A stretch of DNA of 64,000 nucleotides from Lentilactobacillus senioris DSM 24302 = JCM 17472 (GCF_001436555.1 NZ_AYZR01000009.1:186001-250000); one strand, 5' to 3'; positions 1 to 9,131 are shown, counted from the first letter of the stretch. Program-made: numbers and translations. Notes: generated by a model from the sequence alone, not told the origin.

Positions 1-81
1 TTAAATGATTACGCTCTAACCCTTATTTTATGATAGTATAGATGGTATCTTTTAACTAAATTAATGGAGCAAGTGTATATT

Positions 82-981
82 ATGAAAGCATCTCGTTTAT
101 TGATTCCCATTTTGGCACTGTCTGCAATTTTAACCGGTTGCGGTAACCAAAAACTAAGTACTACCAAAAGTAATTATCCAGTTACAGATATGGCCGCCAC
201 TATTAAAGGCACGGTTAAGGACACCAACACCGTTAAGTACCAAATTGACGATGGTAAAACTCAGTCAGTAAAGGTTAATTCCGATAACTTCTTCTTCACG
301 GTTCCTGCTAAACAAAAGAAACAAAACGTAACTATCAAGGCCGGAAGCCAAGAAAAGAAGATCACCGTAGGTTCACAAAATAAATTAGGCTCCTACAAGC
401 AAGTAGCTAAAAAGTACAATACCCAATTAGTCCAAGCTAACTTACCTAAGAGTCTAATTACCAAGGCCCAAGCAGCGCAAAAGACTCAAAAAAGCACAGC
501 CGCTAAATTAAAAGCATTAGCTAAATCAGATCCCCAAAAAGCAATGCAAGAACAACAAAAATTGGTGGCTGCCGGCAAACAATTACAAGCCGAAATGGCT
601 ACTGCTAGCAAAGCCGCTGCCCAAAAGGTTAAAAACCAACAATTACCCGCCACTAGTGAAGGGCTAAAAACCAACGTTACTACTGATAACTATCAAATCA
701 GAACTAACGTGGATAACGATGCCCTCCTAAGCGTGGGACTCATTATTCCTACCAGCCAACTCAAGACCACGGCCGGTCAAAAGAGTTTTGGAACCACTCT
801 AGCTTTACTAGCCAATAGTACTGGGGCTGATGCTAAAAAAGTCCTCAAAGATTTTGGTAACCAAGTTAAAAAACAAAAAAATAACCAAAGTTCTACCCAA
901 ACCCATACCATTACTAGCAATGGTGTCAATTTTAAAACCGCGGTTTCAGTAGAAAAAATCTATATTTTTATCACGAAGTAA
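82..981 (+). CDS. Putative secreted lipoprotein, function unknown
   Basis: A 299-residue protein with a lipoprotein signal: basic MKASR start, hydrophobic stretch, and lipobox LTGC, so Cys of LTGCG would be lipidated and the mature protein held on the outer face of the membrane. I chose ATG 82 over ATG 64 because GGAG at 66-69 sits at ribosome-binding distance from 82 and is itself inside the longer start. The mature part begins with a beta-rich segment, then a Lys/Gln/Ala-rich stretch around residues 120-200 that looks helical or coiled-coil. I do not recognise the family. It stands alone and is followed by a terminator. Confidence 0.75.
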   Translation: MKASRLLIPILALSAILTGCGNQKLSTTKSNYPVTDMAATIKGTVKDTNTVKYQIDDGKTQSVKVNSDNFFFTVPAKQKKQNVTIKAGSQEKKITVGSQNKLGSYKQVAKKYNTQLVQANLPKSLITKAQAAQKTQKSTAAKLKALAKSDPQKAMQEQQKLVAAGKQLQAEMATASKAAAQKVKNQQLPATSEGLKTNVTTDNYQIRTNVDNDALLSVGLIIPTSQLKTTAGQKSFGTTLALLANSTGADAKKVLKDFGNQVKKQKNNQSSTQTHTITSNGVNFKTAVSVEKIYIFITK

Positions 982-990
982 TTAATTTAA

Positions 991-1029
991 AGATAGCAAA
1001 GTATTTTTTAAACTTTGCTATCTTTTTTT
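991..1029 (+). terminator. Intrinsic terminator of the lipoprotein gene
   Basis: A perfect 12-bp stem (AGATAGCAAAGT and its complement) closes an A/T-rich loop and is followed by seven T. Confidence 0.85.
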
Positions 1030-1110
1030 ATTCAACAATTAACTTTGCTTTTAAAAGCCTAGCTAAAGGCATATACTAGCTTAAATACTATTAATTAGGA
1101 GGGTCATTAC

Positions 1111-3036
1111 TTGACTGATACTAAAGATCAAATCAATTACTCAATGATTAAAGATGATTTATACCAGGCCGTTAACGGTGAGTGGCTAAAAACTGCAACG
1201 ATTCCTGCAGATCATGCCTCTGCCGGCGGCTTTATGGATTTAAATGACAATATCGATAAGGAATTAATGGCCGACTTTGCCGATCTTCAAAAGCACGCTA
1301 CTGACGCAGAAGGTCCCATGGCAGAATTTTTGAAATTGTATGCCCTGGCTGCTAATTTCCAAAAGCGAGATCAAGATGGCGCCGCTCCATTAAAGCCTCT
1401 CCTAAAACAAATCGAAGACCTCCCAGATATGGCTGCCTTAAACGCGCAGCTTAGTAACTGGGTTAAGATGGGATTACCACTACCATTTAATTTTGACGTG
1501 GATGCCGACATGAAAAACACCAGCGTCAACGCATTATTTGCTGGCGTTCCCGGGCTATTTTTACCTGATAAGACTTACTACGCCAAGGATAATCCGGCTA
1601 AAGATCAATTACTAACCGTCTTTAGCAACATGACCCAACAACTATTAGTAATGGCTGATTATAGTAGTGCTGAAGCAGAAGCTATCGTTAAGTCAGCTAT
1701 TCGCTTTGACGAAAACATTGCGCCGCACGTTAAGTCAGCGGAAGAATCTGCTGATTATAGTAAGATGTACAACCCAATGCCATTCAGTGAATTTGCTCAA
1801 AGCACTAGTGAATTAGATCTAACCGCATTAGCTAAAGATTTATTCGACCAAGTCCCTGAACAAATTATTGTTACTGAACCTGCTTATTATCAAGCTTTAG
1901 CCGGTATTATGAATCTAGAAACCTTCGATGATATGAAGAACTGGATGTTAGTCAAAACCATTAACGCCTACTCCAGTTATCTATCAGAAGAATTTCGGCA
2001 AACCGGCTCAACGTTTGGAAGAACCCTTTCAGGGCGCAAAGCAACTACCAGCCAACAAAAATCAGCCTTTTACTTAGCTAGTGGGGTCTTTGGCCAAACC
2101 GTTGGTGACTTTTACGCCCACAAATACTTCGGTGATAAAGCCAAGGCCGATGTAGAACATATGGTTAAACAAATGATTGCGGTTTATAAAAACCGGTTAA
2201 GTACTAATCAATGGCTAGGCGAAGCAACTCGGCAAAAAGCCATTTTGAAGTTAGATACTTTGGAACTCCAAGTTGGTTTCCCTGATCATATCGATCAACT
2301 AGAATACAAATTCAAAATTACCACCGCTGAAAATGGTGGTAGCTTAATGCAAAATATCCGGCAAATTTCTGAAATTAGTCGCTTAGATAACTACGCTCGA
2401 CTAGGCAAGCCAGTGGACCGTTCTCGCTGGGAGATGAGTGCCAGCACCGTCAATGCCTATTACCATCCATTTAAAAACATCATCGTTTTCCCTGCTGCAA
2501 TTCTTCAAGCACCGTTTTATAGCTTAGACCAATCTAGCAGCCAAAATTACGGTGGGATCGGGGCTGTGATTGCTCATGAAATTTCACACGCGTTTGATAA
2601 CAACGGTGCCCTCTTCGATGAACATGGTAACCTAAATAACTGGTGGACCAAGGAAGATCACGAACACTTCCAAAAATTAGCCGATCAGATGATTCAAGAG
2701 TTCGACGGTCTCCCATTTGCTGGCGGCAAAGTGAATGGTAAATTGACCGTTTCAGAAAACATTGCCGATGCCGGTGGCTTGAGTTGTGCTGAAGAAGCCG
2801 CTAAAAACGAAGCCGACTACGATTTAAAGGCATTCTTTACCGGCTGGGCCCGTGTTTGGCGCACCAAAGCTACTAAAGAATATCAACAACTGCTTTTGAA
2901 CATTGACGTCCATGCGCCAGCAGAATTACGCGCCAACGTTCAAGTTAAAAATTTAGCTGATTTTTACACTACTTTTAACGTTACTGAAACTGATGGAATG
3001 TATCTTGCTCCAGAAAAACGGGTAACTATTTGGTAG
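1111..3036 (+). CDS. pepO: M13-family zinc endopeptidase PepO
   Basis: Neutral endopeptidase of the neprilysin/M13 family, 641 residues, the usual size for lactic acid bacterial PepO. The zinc motif HEISH lies at residues 489-493 and the downstream ENIAD motif supplying the third zinc ligand at 549-553. The C terminus ends in the typical VTIW. There is no signal peptide, so it is probably cytoplasmic and hydrolyses oligopeptides taken up by peptide transporters. The start is TTG 1111, placed 7 bases after a strong AGGAGGG (1097-1103). The gene is monocistronic, with a terminator close behind the stop. Confidence 0.93.
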   Translation: MTDTKDQINYSMIKDDLYQAVNGEWLKTATIPADHASAGGFMDLNDNIDKELMADFADLQKHATDAEGPMAEFLKLYALAANFQKRDQDGAAPLKPLLKQIEDLPDMAALNAQLSNWVKMGLPLPFNFDVDADMKNTSVNALFAGVPGLFLPDKTYYAKDNPAKDQLLTVFSNMTQQLLVMADYSSAEAEAIVKSAIRFDENIAPHVKSAEESADYSKMYNPMPFSEFAQSTSELDLTALAKDLFDQVPEQIIVTEPAYYQALAGIMNLETFDDMKNWMLVKTINAYSSYLSEEFRQTGSTFGRTLSGRKATTSQQKSAFYLASGVFGQTVGDFYAHKYFGDKAKADVEHMVKQMIAVYKNRLSTNQWLGEATRQKAILKLDTLELQVGFPDHIDQLEYKFKITTAENGGSLMQNIRQISEISRLDNYARLGKPVDRSRWEMSASTVNAYYHPFKNIIVFPAAILQAPFYSLDQSSSQNYGGIGAVIAHEISHAFDNNGALFDEHGNLNNWWTKEDHEHFQKLADQMIQEFDGLPFAGGKVNGKLTVSENIADAGGLSCAEEAAKNEADYDLKAFFTGWARVWRTKATKEYQQLLLNIDVHAPAELRANVQVKNLADFYTTFNVTETDGMYLAPEKRVTIW

Positions 3037-3045
3037 TCATTATTC

Positions 3046-3081
3046 AAGGTTGTGGTTCTCAACAGAATCATGACCTTTTTT
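3046..3081 (+). terminator. Intrinsic terminator of pepO
   Basis: A 14-bp stem with G-U wobbles (AAGGTTGTGGTTCT pairing with AGAATCATGACCTT), a CAAC loop and a run of T. Confidence 0.75.
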
Positions 3082-3179
3082 ATTTGCTTCTAAAAACCTA
3101 TCAGGGATTCCCTAATGCTAAATTACAGACATTGAGCTATAATGGTTGGTGATACTAACGGGAAGGAAACGGTGTAAGT

Positions 3180-3350
3180 ATGAAACTGACTGAATACCTT
3201 CATGACCAACTAGAATTTTTAGATGGTCAATTGCAGGAGGCCAAGGAAAAGCAAAACGAAACAATGGAGTACTTAGTCGACTCTAAGATTTCGGAAGTTA
3301 AGCTGATTCTCGAAGCTCTCCAAAAAGGCATTATCGATCAAACTAACTAG
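3180..3350 (+). CDS. Small hypothetical protein (56 aa), likely coiled coil
   Basis: An ATG-started reading frame of 56 residues, rich in Glu, Lys, Gln and Leu with heptad-like spacing (YLHDQLEFLDGQLQEAKEK), so a short helical or coiled-coil protein is likely. A purine-rich GGGAAGGAAACGG lies upstream, and a TATAAT at 3138-3143 could serve as a -10 box, though no good -35 is visible. It precedes map by 46 bases, possibly co-transcribed. I do not recognise a family. The composition and ribosome binding site argue that it is real. Confidence 0.5.
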   Translation: MKLTEYLHDQLEFLDGQLQEAKEKQNETMEYLVDSKISEVKLILEALQKGIIDQTN

Positions 3351-3396
3351 CATTAGTTAACATCAATTTATTAATAGCAATGGAAAGGATAAACTA

Positions 3397-4191
3397 TTGA
3401 TTACTTTAAAATCAGATAGAGAAATCAAAAAAATGGCTGAATCCGGGGCCATTTTAGCTGGCGCATTGCGCGAGCTGCAAGATATTATTGTTCCCGGATA
3501 TGACACTTGGGATATCGAAACTTTTACCCGTGATTACATCGAAAGTCACGGTGCGATTCCCGCTGATTTAGGCTTTGACGGCTATAAATTTGCCACTAAC
3601 ATTTCCATTAACGACGAAGTAGCTCATGGAATTCCTCGCAAGGGCCTTAAGCTTCGTGAAGGTGACATTGTTAAGGTGGATACCACCGTTAACTTTAACG
3701 GTTACATGAGTGACGCTTGTTCTTCTTACGCTGTCGGCAAAGTGGCTCCTGAAATCCAAAATTTAATGGATGTAACTAAAAAATCACTCTACTTAGGAAT
3801 CGATCAAGCCGTAATCGGTAACCGGATTGGTGATATTGGAGCTGCCATTCAAAAATACGTTGAAGATGAACACGGCTATGGTGATGTCCGCGAATTAATC
3901 GGTCATGGGATTCAACCTACCATGCATGAAGCCCCTAACGTTCCTGGATACGGAATTGCCGGCAAGGGACCTCGATTGCGTGAAGGGATGACGATCACTA
4001 TCGAACCTATGATCAATATCGGAACTTGGCAAATCGCTGATCGTTATGATGCCGAAGATGATTGGACTTACTATGTTTCTGCTGATGGCACCCCGTCATC
4101 ACAATACGAACACACCATTGCTATCACTAAGGATGGCCCTAAGATCTTGACTTCTCAAGATCCCGTTTTGGATGCTAAATATTTATTGTAA
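3397..4191 (+). CDS. map: Methionine aminopeptidase type I
   Basis: Removes the initiator methionine from nascent proteins. The 264-residue protein has all five metal ligands of the pita-bread fold: D95 and D106 (in VKVDTTV and YMSDACSS), H170 (GHGIQPTMHE), E203 (TIEPM) and E238 (YEHTIAI). The start is TTG 3397 behind GGAAAGGA. It carries a C-terminal tail of about 15 residues beyond the core and lacks the N-terminal zinc-finger extension of eukaryotic forms. A strong terminator follows. Confidence 0.95.
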   Translation: MITLKSDREIKKMAESGAILAGALRELQDIIVPGYDTWDIETFTRDYIESHGAIPADLGFDGYKFATNISINDEVAHGIPRKGLKLREGDIVKVDTTVNFNGYMSDACSSYAVGKVAPEIQNLMDVTKKSLYLGIDQAVIGNRIGDIGAAIQKYVEDEHGYGDVRELIGHGIQPTMHEAPNVPGYGIAGKGPRLREGMTITIEPMINIGTWQIADRYDAEDDWTYYVSADGTPSSQYEHTIAITKDGPKILTSQDPVLDAKYLL

Positions 4192-4195
4192 AAAT

Positions 4196-4231
4196 AAAAA
4201 ACGCGAGGCATGAATTGCTTTGCGTTTTTTT
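4196..4231 (+). terminator. Intrinsic terminator of map
   Basis: Stem AACGCGAGGCA pairing with TGCTTTGCGTT (one wobble), then seven T. A TATAAT at 4233-4238 directly after it may be the -10 of the next gene. Confidence 0.8.
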
Positions 4232-4263
4232 GTATAATAAGTTTAATTAAGGATGTGATTAAT

Positions 4264-4767
4264 TTGAATAACAAACAATTTAAATACCCTGACACAGCTG
4301 CGTACGACTATGTTATTAAGGCGTTTGCTGCTAAAGGGATTTCCTATAAAGATATTGCTAAAATCGCCTACCAAATGCAAAGTGTCTTCATCGACAATTT
4401 AGACATGAAAGAAGTAGAAAAAGACACCATCGACGTTTTACATAAACGGGAAGTATTAAATAACGCCATGGTGGGGCTAGAGTTGGACCGGCTAACTTCT
4501 GAAGGTCAACTTAGCCAACCACTAGAAGCCATTATCCAAAATGACTCCGGGGTTTTCGGGGTGGACGAAGGATTAGCCCTGAACATCGCTAACATTTATG
4601 GTACCATCGGCGTTACTAATTACGGCTACATTGATCGTGATAAAGTCGGTATTATCAAGCAACTAGATGAGGATAAGGATGAAGACGTCAGCAACACCTT
4701 CATTGATGATTTAATCGGCGCGATCGCTAGCGCGGTCTCCGCCAAAGTGGCTCACCGTTACAATTAG
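4264..4767 (+). CDS. pgpA: Phosphatidylglycerophosphatase A family protein (YutG-like)
   Basis: PgpA-domain protein of 167 residues, close to Bacillus YutG in the segments I recall (KREVLNNAMVGLELD, GVDEGLALNIANIYG, TNYGYID). The family dephosphorylates phosphatidylglycerophosphate to phosphatidylglycerol. The cytosolic YutG branch is less well characterised, so the exact substrate is uncertain. An upstream ATG at 4210 lies inside the map terminator. I chose TTG 4264 because AAGGATGTG precedes it and homology begins there. Its stop overlaps the 3' end of the convergent glycosylase gene by 4 bases. Confidence 0.8.
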   Translation: MNNKQFKYPDTAAYDYVIKAFAAKGISYKDIAKIAYQMQSVFIDNLDMKEVEKDTIDVLHKREVLNNAMVGLELDRLTSEGQLSQPLEAIIQNDSGVFGVDEGLALNIANIYGTIGVTNYGYIDRDKVGIIKQLDEDKDEDVSNTFIDDLIGAIASAVSAKVAHRYN

Positions 4768-5405
4768 TCTTGCCACCCTAAGTTGATTAAATCGACTTCT
4801 CGTTTTCTGATTTTAGAAACATAAGGATTGCCGCCAACTAAGAAACGGTACGGCTTACTAGCCCAATCGCCTTGATTTTCCACCCCAATTCGGGCGCTAG
4901 AAATGATTGCCTGTGGTTGTTTAGGGTGACTGTAATCAATCCAAAGTGGTGGCTGTTGAGCTAACCGGCCGTTTAAGTTTAAATCATGGATTCCAAACGC
5001 CGCCATCACTTTACCGGGACCGTTGGTTAAATTATAACCAGTTTGGTGCCGGTTTATTTGCATCTGTTCTATCCCAACTGTTGGCTGAATGGCCCGAATT
5101 AAAACCCCTTGTGGCACCCCTGCTTCTTGAGTAGCCACATCAAACAAGTAGTGTCCGTAAATAGAATAAATGTAAATCGTCCCTGCTGGCCCATATAGTG
5201 GGTCGTTTGCGGCTGTATGTCGGCCCTTAAAAGCATGCGCAGCCGAATCTAGCTCGCCTAAATAGGCCTCGGTCTCCACAATTAAACCACTAAATAATTG
5301 ACCATCAGGATTGCGGTAATTTAACGTAGTGCCTAGCAATTTTTGGGCAATTTGGTCCGTAGTCCCTTCCCGAAAAAATGCCATTTCGGCAGACTTAATA
5401 TCCAT
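4764..5405 (-). CDS. DNA-3-methyladenine (alkyladenine) glycosylase
   Basis: Base-excision repair enzyme of the AAG/MPG family, 213 residues. The catalytic segment VETEAYLG contains E44, which activates water in family members, and the later DPLYGPAGTIYIYSIYG and LTNGPGKVMAAF segments are hallmark blocks. It would release 3-methyladenine and other alkylated or deaminated purines from DNA. The ribosome binding site on the minus strand is GAAAGGA. It is divergent from the DUF488 gene, with only 35 bases between the starts, and overlaps pgpA tail to tail. Confidence 0.92.
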   Translation of the reverse strand: MDIKSAEMAFFREGTTDQIAQKLLGTTLNYRNPDGQLFSGLIVETEAYLGELDSAAHAFKGRHTAANDPLYGPAGTIYIYSIYGHYLFDVATQEAGVPQGVLIRAIQPTVGIEQMQINRHQTGYNLTNGPGKVMAAFGIHDLNLNGRLAQQPPLWIDYSHPKQPQAIISSARIGVENQGDWASKPYRFLVGGNPYVSKIRKREVDLINLGWQD

Positions 5406-5440
5406 ATTTGATTCCTTTCTTCGCTATTGGAGGTGTTAAC

Positions 5441-5800
5441 ATGAAACTTAAATTAGAACGTGTTTATACAAAGCCCGCTGATCTAAGCGGATATCGTATC
5501 TTAGTTGACCGGCTATGGCCCCGTGGTATCTCCAAAGTCAACGCCGCTTTAGATTGGTGGGCCAAAGAAATTGCTCCCTCTAAAGAATTGCGGGAGTGGT
5601 TTCATCACGATCCCCAACTTTTTGACGAATTTAAAAAACGCTACTTAGCAGAACTAGCTGCTAATTCGTTCACCGCTGAGTTTGTGGCCCAAGTAAATAA
5701 ACAGCTACAAATCCAAGATGTTATTCTTCTCTACGGTGCTAAAAATCAAGTTGACAACCAAGCCGTAGTACTAAAAGAATATTTGGAGAAAGTTCAGTAA
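5441..5800 (+). CDS. DUF488 family protein (YeaO-like)
   Basis: A 119-residue protein with the DUF488 signature VDRLWPRGISK near the N terminus, followed by WWAKEIAPSKELREWFHHDP and a C-terminal LLYGAKN segment. The biochemical role of the family is not settled. The start ATG 5441 follows GGAGGTG at ideal spacing, so an earlier in-frame ATG at 5408 is unlikely. A short ATGCTA/TAGCAT inverted repeat after the stop (about 5813-5829) may be a weak terminator. Confidence 0.85.
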   Translation: MKLKLERVYTKPADLSGYRILVDRLWPRGISKVNAALDWWAKEIAPSKELREWFHHDPQLFDEFKKRYLAELAANSFTAEFVAQVNKQLQIQDVILLYGAKNQVDNQAVVLKEYLEKVQ

Positions 5801-5902
5801 AGTATTATGCTATAACTTAGCATCCCTATTTTACATATCTTCAATTTCCTTTTGCAAGAAATGCTAATTTAAAATCAATTTTTAATCCACCAAGGAGTAT
5901 TC

Positions 5903-6898
5903 ATGAAACAGCCAACCATCGCCGACGTTGCCAAAATTGCCGGAGTCTCTAAAACTACGATGTCTCGATTCTTAAATCAAGATTATGATCATATGTCCCA
6001 GAAGACCAAGGAAAAGATCACACAAGTAGTTAAGGAACTTAATTATCACCCCAATAGGCACGCCCAGTCATTAAAATCCAAAGTTACTAGGGAAATTGGA
6101 GTTCAGATTGCCGATATTTCTAATACCTATGCTTCCGAGCTTCTTAAAGGGATTGGCAATATTTTGCGCGACAATAATTATCAAATGTTAATTACTGATT
6201 CTGCTAATAGTCTAGAATTAGAACGTCAACAACTAGAAAGCTTAATTAGACAACAAGTCGACGGTATTATCCTCCAACCAGTTAGTAGAAATGCCTCTGA
6301 CTATCAGTTCATCAAGGATGCTAATATTCCATTAGTGTTAGTAGATCGTCAAGTCAACCAATTACTCTGGCCTACAGTTACTTCGGACAATTATAAGATT
6401 ACTAAAGAACTTGGCCGCCTTATGGTAGAACGCAAATACCAACGCGTTATCACCATTACCAACCCGGTTCACGAAACTTCTACGCGAGAATTACGTTACC
6501 AAGCAATTAAAGAAGTTTCCTCCGCCAACCAGTTAATAGATGAGTTAGTGGAATTAACTCCTAATTTGGATTTAAAAGATTACCTACGCAATTCTCTCGC
6601 TACCTCTAAATTAAAAACCGTTTTATTCACTACCAATAGCATGGTGTTATCCCAAGTCTTAGCTACCTTAATGGAACTAAAGATTAAGTTTCCTCAAGAC
6701 ATCGGAATTTGTAGTTATGACGGATGGAACTGGACACAATTAATTGGTAACGGAATTACCACTATCGACCAAGACCCTATCAAAATCGGGAGTACCAGCG
6801 CACAAATTATTATTGATGCTTTAAATGATCCGGATAGTTATCCAGATTTGAAAAAGCATATTATTACTGCCCATTTAATTACAAAAGATTCACTTTAA
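5903..6898 (+). CDS. LacI-family repressor of the sugar-acid (kgu-like) cluster
   Basis: 331 residues with an N-terminal helix-turn-helix and hinge (TIADVAKIAGVSKTTMSRF, residues 5-23) and a periplasmic-binding-like effector domain. It lies directly upstream of a catabolic operon, and GGGAACCGGTTCCC-like palindromes with the central C-G step typical of LacI-family operators occur before 7057 and between 11112 and 11288, so it is the obvious candidate regulator. PtxS, the LacI-family repressor of Pseudomonas 2-ketogluconate genes, binds an operator with the same AACCGGTT core. No such palindrome precedes this gene, so autoregulation is not evident. A terminator follows it. Confidence 0.88.
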   Translation: MKQPTIADVAKIAGVSKTTMSRFLNQDYDHMSQKTKEKITQVVKELNYHPNRHAQSLKSKVTREIGVQIADISNTYASELLKGIGNILRDNNYQMLITDSANSLELERQQLESLIRQQVDGIILQPVSRNASDYQFIKDANIPLVLVDRQVNQLLWPTVTSDNYKITKELGRLMVERKYQRVITITNPVHETSTRELRYQAIKEVSSANQLIDELVELTPNLDLKDYLRNSLATSKLKTVLFTTNSMVLSQVLATLMELKIKFPQDIGICSYDGWNWTQLIGNGITTIDQDPIKIGSTSAQIIIDALNDPDSYPDLKKHIITAHLITKDSL

Positions 6899-6909
6899 TA
6901 ACTTCTTTC

Positions 6910-6956
6910 AACCTGAGGATTGTCAGTTAATGACATTGCTCAGGTTTTATTTTGTT
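6910..6956 (+). terminator. Intrinsic terminator of the LacI gene
   Basis: AACCTGAG/CTCAGGTT outer stem with an inner TGTCA/TGACA stem, followed by TTATTTTG. It insulates the repressor gene from the operon promoter just downstream. Confidence 0.8.
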
Positions 6957-6967
6957 TTTAAAACTAG

Positions 6968-6996
6968 TTGACATTTCAATTGTAAGCGATTACTAT
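6968..6996 (+). promoter_or_regulatory. Promoter of the sugar-acid operon with embedded cre site
   Basis: TTGACA (6968-6973), a 17-base spacer and TACTAT (6991-6996). The spacer and -10 carry TGTAAGCGATTACT (6981-6994), which fits the CcpA cre consensus WGNAARCGNWWWCA at 13 of 14 positions. CcpA bound there would block RNA polymerase, giving catabolite repression. Confidence 0.75.
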
Positions 6997-7003
6997 TACT
7001 TTT

Positions 7004-7030
7004 GTAAACCGGTTCCCGAAATCGGTTCCC
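7004..7030 (+). promoter_or_regulatory. LacI-type operator(s) at the operon start
   Basis: GTAAACCGGTTCCC is an imperfect palindrome centred at 7010/7011, and CGGTTCCC recurs at 7023-7030 as a half-site. Both lie just after the -10 box, near the expected transcription start, a classic repressor position. The same motif is perfect at 11180-11201. Confidence 0.7.
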
Positions 7031-7056
7031 AAACTAATTATTCAGGAGGAAATAAC

Positions 7057-7803
7057 ATGAATCAACCCATCGTTGTTAACACACTAGAATTTCAAAAAGA
7101 ACTTCAAAGCGGTGTTGCTCAGGCATCTCTCTTTGAAAGAATCGCTAACTTAGGTGCAACTGGTGTCGAAGTCCGCCGAGAATACATTAACGATTTTGAC
7201 CAGGAGCTTGCTAACATTAAAGCCAATAGTCAAAAATTGAATTTGACAGTTTTTTATAGCGTGCCAGATGAAGTGTTTGTGAATGGTAAGTTAAACGACC
7301 AACTTCCTAAATACCTAGCTGAAGGAACTAAAATGGGAATCACCGCCATTAAATTCAATACTGGTGACTATGCTAATTTCCATGGCGACTTAAAAGCCAC
7401 TTTGGATCCAATCGTTTCTACTGGCATTCAAGTTAACGTTGAAAACGACCAAACCCAAGTTAGTGGAACCATTGCCCCACTCCAAAACTTTCTCCAAGCC
7501 GTTAAAGATAGCCAAATCGACTTAGGATACGTTTATGATCTGGGCAACTGGCGTTACGTTGGTGAAAATGAAATAACCGCCGCTCAAAAATTAGGTGAGT
7601 TTACCCGCTATATTCATTTAAAGGACGTTCAAGTTACAGATGGTAAACCAGCAGTAACTCCATTAGACGATGGAGAATTAGACTGGCATAAAGTTCTTAA
7701 CATTTTGCCTAAAGACCTTCCTATCGCTATTGAATATCCTAGTGACAGTGACGCAATCGTTAAGGCCGGAATTGAAAAGGTCGAAGCTGCACTAGCCGAT
7801 TAG
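7057..7803 (+). CDS. TIM-barrel sugar isomerase/epimerase, KguE-like
   Basis: 248 residues of the xylose-isomerase-like TIM barrel superfamily. The segments GVEVRREY, VNVENDQ, YDLGNWRYVG, YIHLKD and IAIEYPS at strand ends carry the acidic and histidine residues usual for metal binding in this fold. Start ATG 7057 follows AGGAGG. It is the first gene of an operon with a permease and a PfkB kinase. The same trio plus a D-2-hydroxyacid dehydrogenase makes up the Pseudomonas kgu set, where KguE is of this superfamily and its precise reaction is unclear. Hydroxypyruvate isomerase or 2-oxotetronate isomerase are alternatives. Confidence 0.75.
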   Translation: MNQPIVVNTLEFQKELQSGVAQASLFERIANLGATGVEVRREYINDFDQELANIKANSQKLNLTVFYSVPDEVFVNGKLNDQLPKYLAEGTKMGITAIKFNTGDYANFHGDLKATLDPIVSTGIQVNVENDQTQVSGTIAPLQNFLQAVKDSQIDLGYVYDLGNWRYVGENEITAAQKLGEFTRYIHLKDVQVTDGKPAVTPLDDGELDWHKVLNILPKDLPIAIEYPSDSDAIVKAGIEKVEAALAD

Positions 7804-7814
7804 GGGGGATTTAA

Positions 7815-9113
7815 ATGTTAAACGTAGTCATCGGTATTTTACTTTTACTTACCTTTGTTGGTTTTGTTATTTACGCCGTTAAAGGGGGAAACCTAATGAT
7901 TGGTTTCTTCGTAATGGCGGTATTATGGGCCATAATTGGAATGGTACCTTTCAATGAAGCCATCAACGATATTTTTGCTCAACCAGCGTTAGACTACGGC
8001 CCCACCATTATTTATATTGTTTTTGGGTCTTGGTTCGGTCGGGTATTAGTTGATAGCGGCATTGCTACCAGTATTAGTAACGACACCCGTAACGTTGGGA
8101 AAAAATCACCAATTATCGCTGCCATTTTAATTTGTTTAGTTACTGCTTTTATCTTTATTAGTGCTTACGGCGTTGGCTCAGCGATTGCTATCGGGGTAAT
8201 TTTATTGCCAATTATGTTCGCAATTGGGGTTCCTAGGAATATTGCAGTTACTGCATTTACCCTTTCAATCGGAGCCGCAATGTACGTCAACGTGGTATTA
8301 TTTAATCAAATCAAAGCATTCTTCCCAGAAGTAACATATGGCGATCGTTACTTAAAATTCGGTTGGATCGGAGCTGCCATCCAAATGGTAGCGGTCATTA
8401 TCTTATTGCTGTTAAACGCCAAGAAAATTCGGCAAAATAATCAATTAGGTAACGATGCCATTGCTGAATTTGATAGTCCTGATAGTGACGTCACTCCGGC
8501 CAAAAAAGTTTCTCACTTAACCTACATCATTCCGATTGTGCCAGTATTGTTAAACATGGTTTTCAAATGGGATGCAATTCCTTCGCTCTTAATCTCAACC
8601 CTACTAGCCATGCTAATGACTGGCGAATTCAAGAACTTTAAAAACGCTAGTGAGTTTATTGGAGCCACAATTCAAAAAGCCATTTCAGATATTGCCGGCT
8701 TAATTATGTTTTTAATGGCAATCGTAATGTTTTCAGCTGCTGCAACCAAAAATGCAGCCCGGTTCGCGGATATCTTTAAGTTTATTATTCCTCACAGCAC
8801 CTTAGTTCTGTGTTTAATTTTTGGTATCTTAGCACCATTAGCACTATTTAGAGGACCATTACATGTTTGGGGAGCCGGAGCCGCCACTGCTTCAGTTTTA
8901 GCCGGCTTACACCTCTTCTCACCTTGGTTCTTACTACCTTTGCTTTACGTACCAACTTTGCTTGCCGTTTCAACGGATGTTACCCAATCATGGAACGTGT
9001 GGGCCCTGAGCTACTCTAAGCTAGATAATAAAACCTACTTAAAAACCGGGGTACCGGTAGCTTGGATCGTTGCTATTATTAATGAAATTGTTGTTTTCTT
9101 ACTATTCGGATAA
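7815..9113 (+). CDS. GntP/CitM-like (ion transporter superfamily) sugar-acid permease
   Basis: A 432-residue integral membrane protein with about 12 hydrophobic segments in two halves, separated by a charged loop around residues 205-235. The layout resembles gluconate (GntP) and citrate (CitM) carriers of the ion transporter superfamily. I can see no clear match to the MFS transporter KguT of Pseudomonas. It starts 11 bases after the isomerase stop, behind a GGGGGA ribosome binding site. From context it imports the acid phosphorylated by the next gene, most likely 2-ketogluconate, although gluconate or another aldonate cannot be excluded. Confidence 0.7.
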   Translation: MLNVVIGILLLLTFVGFVIYAVKGGNLMIGFFVMAVLWAIIGMVPFNEAINDIFAQPALDYGPTIIYIVFGSWFGRVLVDSGIATSISNDTRNVGKKSPIIAAILICLVTAFIFISAYGVGSAIAIGVILLPIMFAIGVPRNIAVTAFTLSIGAAMYVNVVLFNQIKAFFPEVTYGDRYLKFGWIGAAIQMVAVIILLLLNAKKIRQNNQLGNDAIAEFDSPDSDVTPAKKVSHLTYIIPIVPVLLNMVFKWDAIPSLLISTLLAMLMTGEFKNFKNASEFIGATIQKAISDIAGLIMFLMAIVMFSAAATKNAARFADIFKFIIPHSTLVLCLIFGILAPLALFRGPLHVWGAGAATASVLAGLHLFSPWFLLPLLYVPTLLAVSTDVTQSWNVWALSYSKLDNKTYLKTGVPVAWIVAIINEIVVFLLFG

Positions 9114-9131
9114 TCATTGGAGGAAAAAATC

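Noticed and set aside
1-63. Possible tail of an upstream gene
   Set aside because: No frame with a recognisable product. Only a possible TATAGT-like promoter region for the lipoprotein gene is visible.
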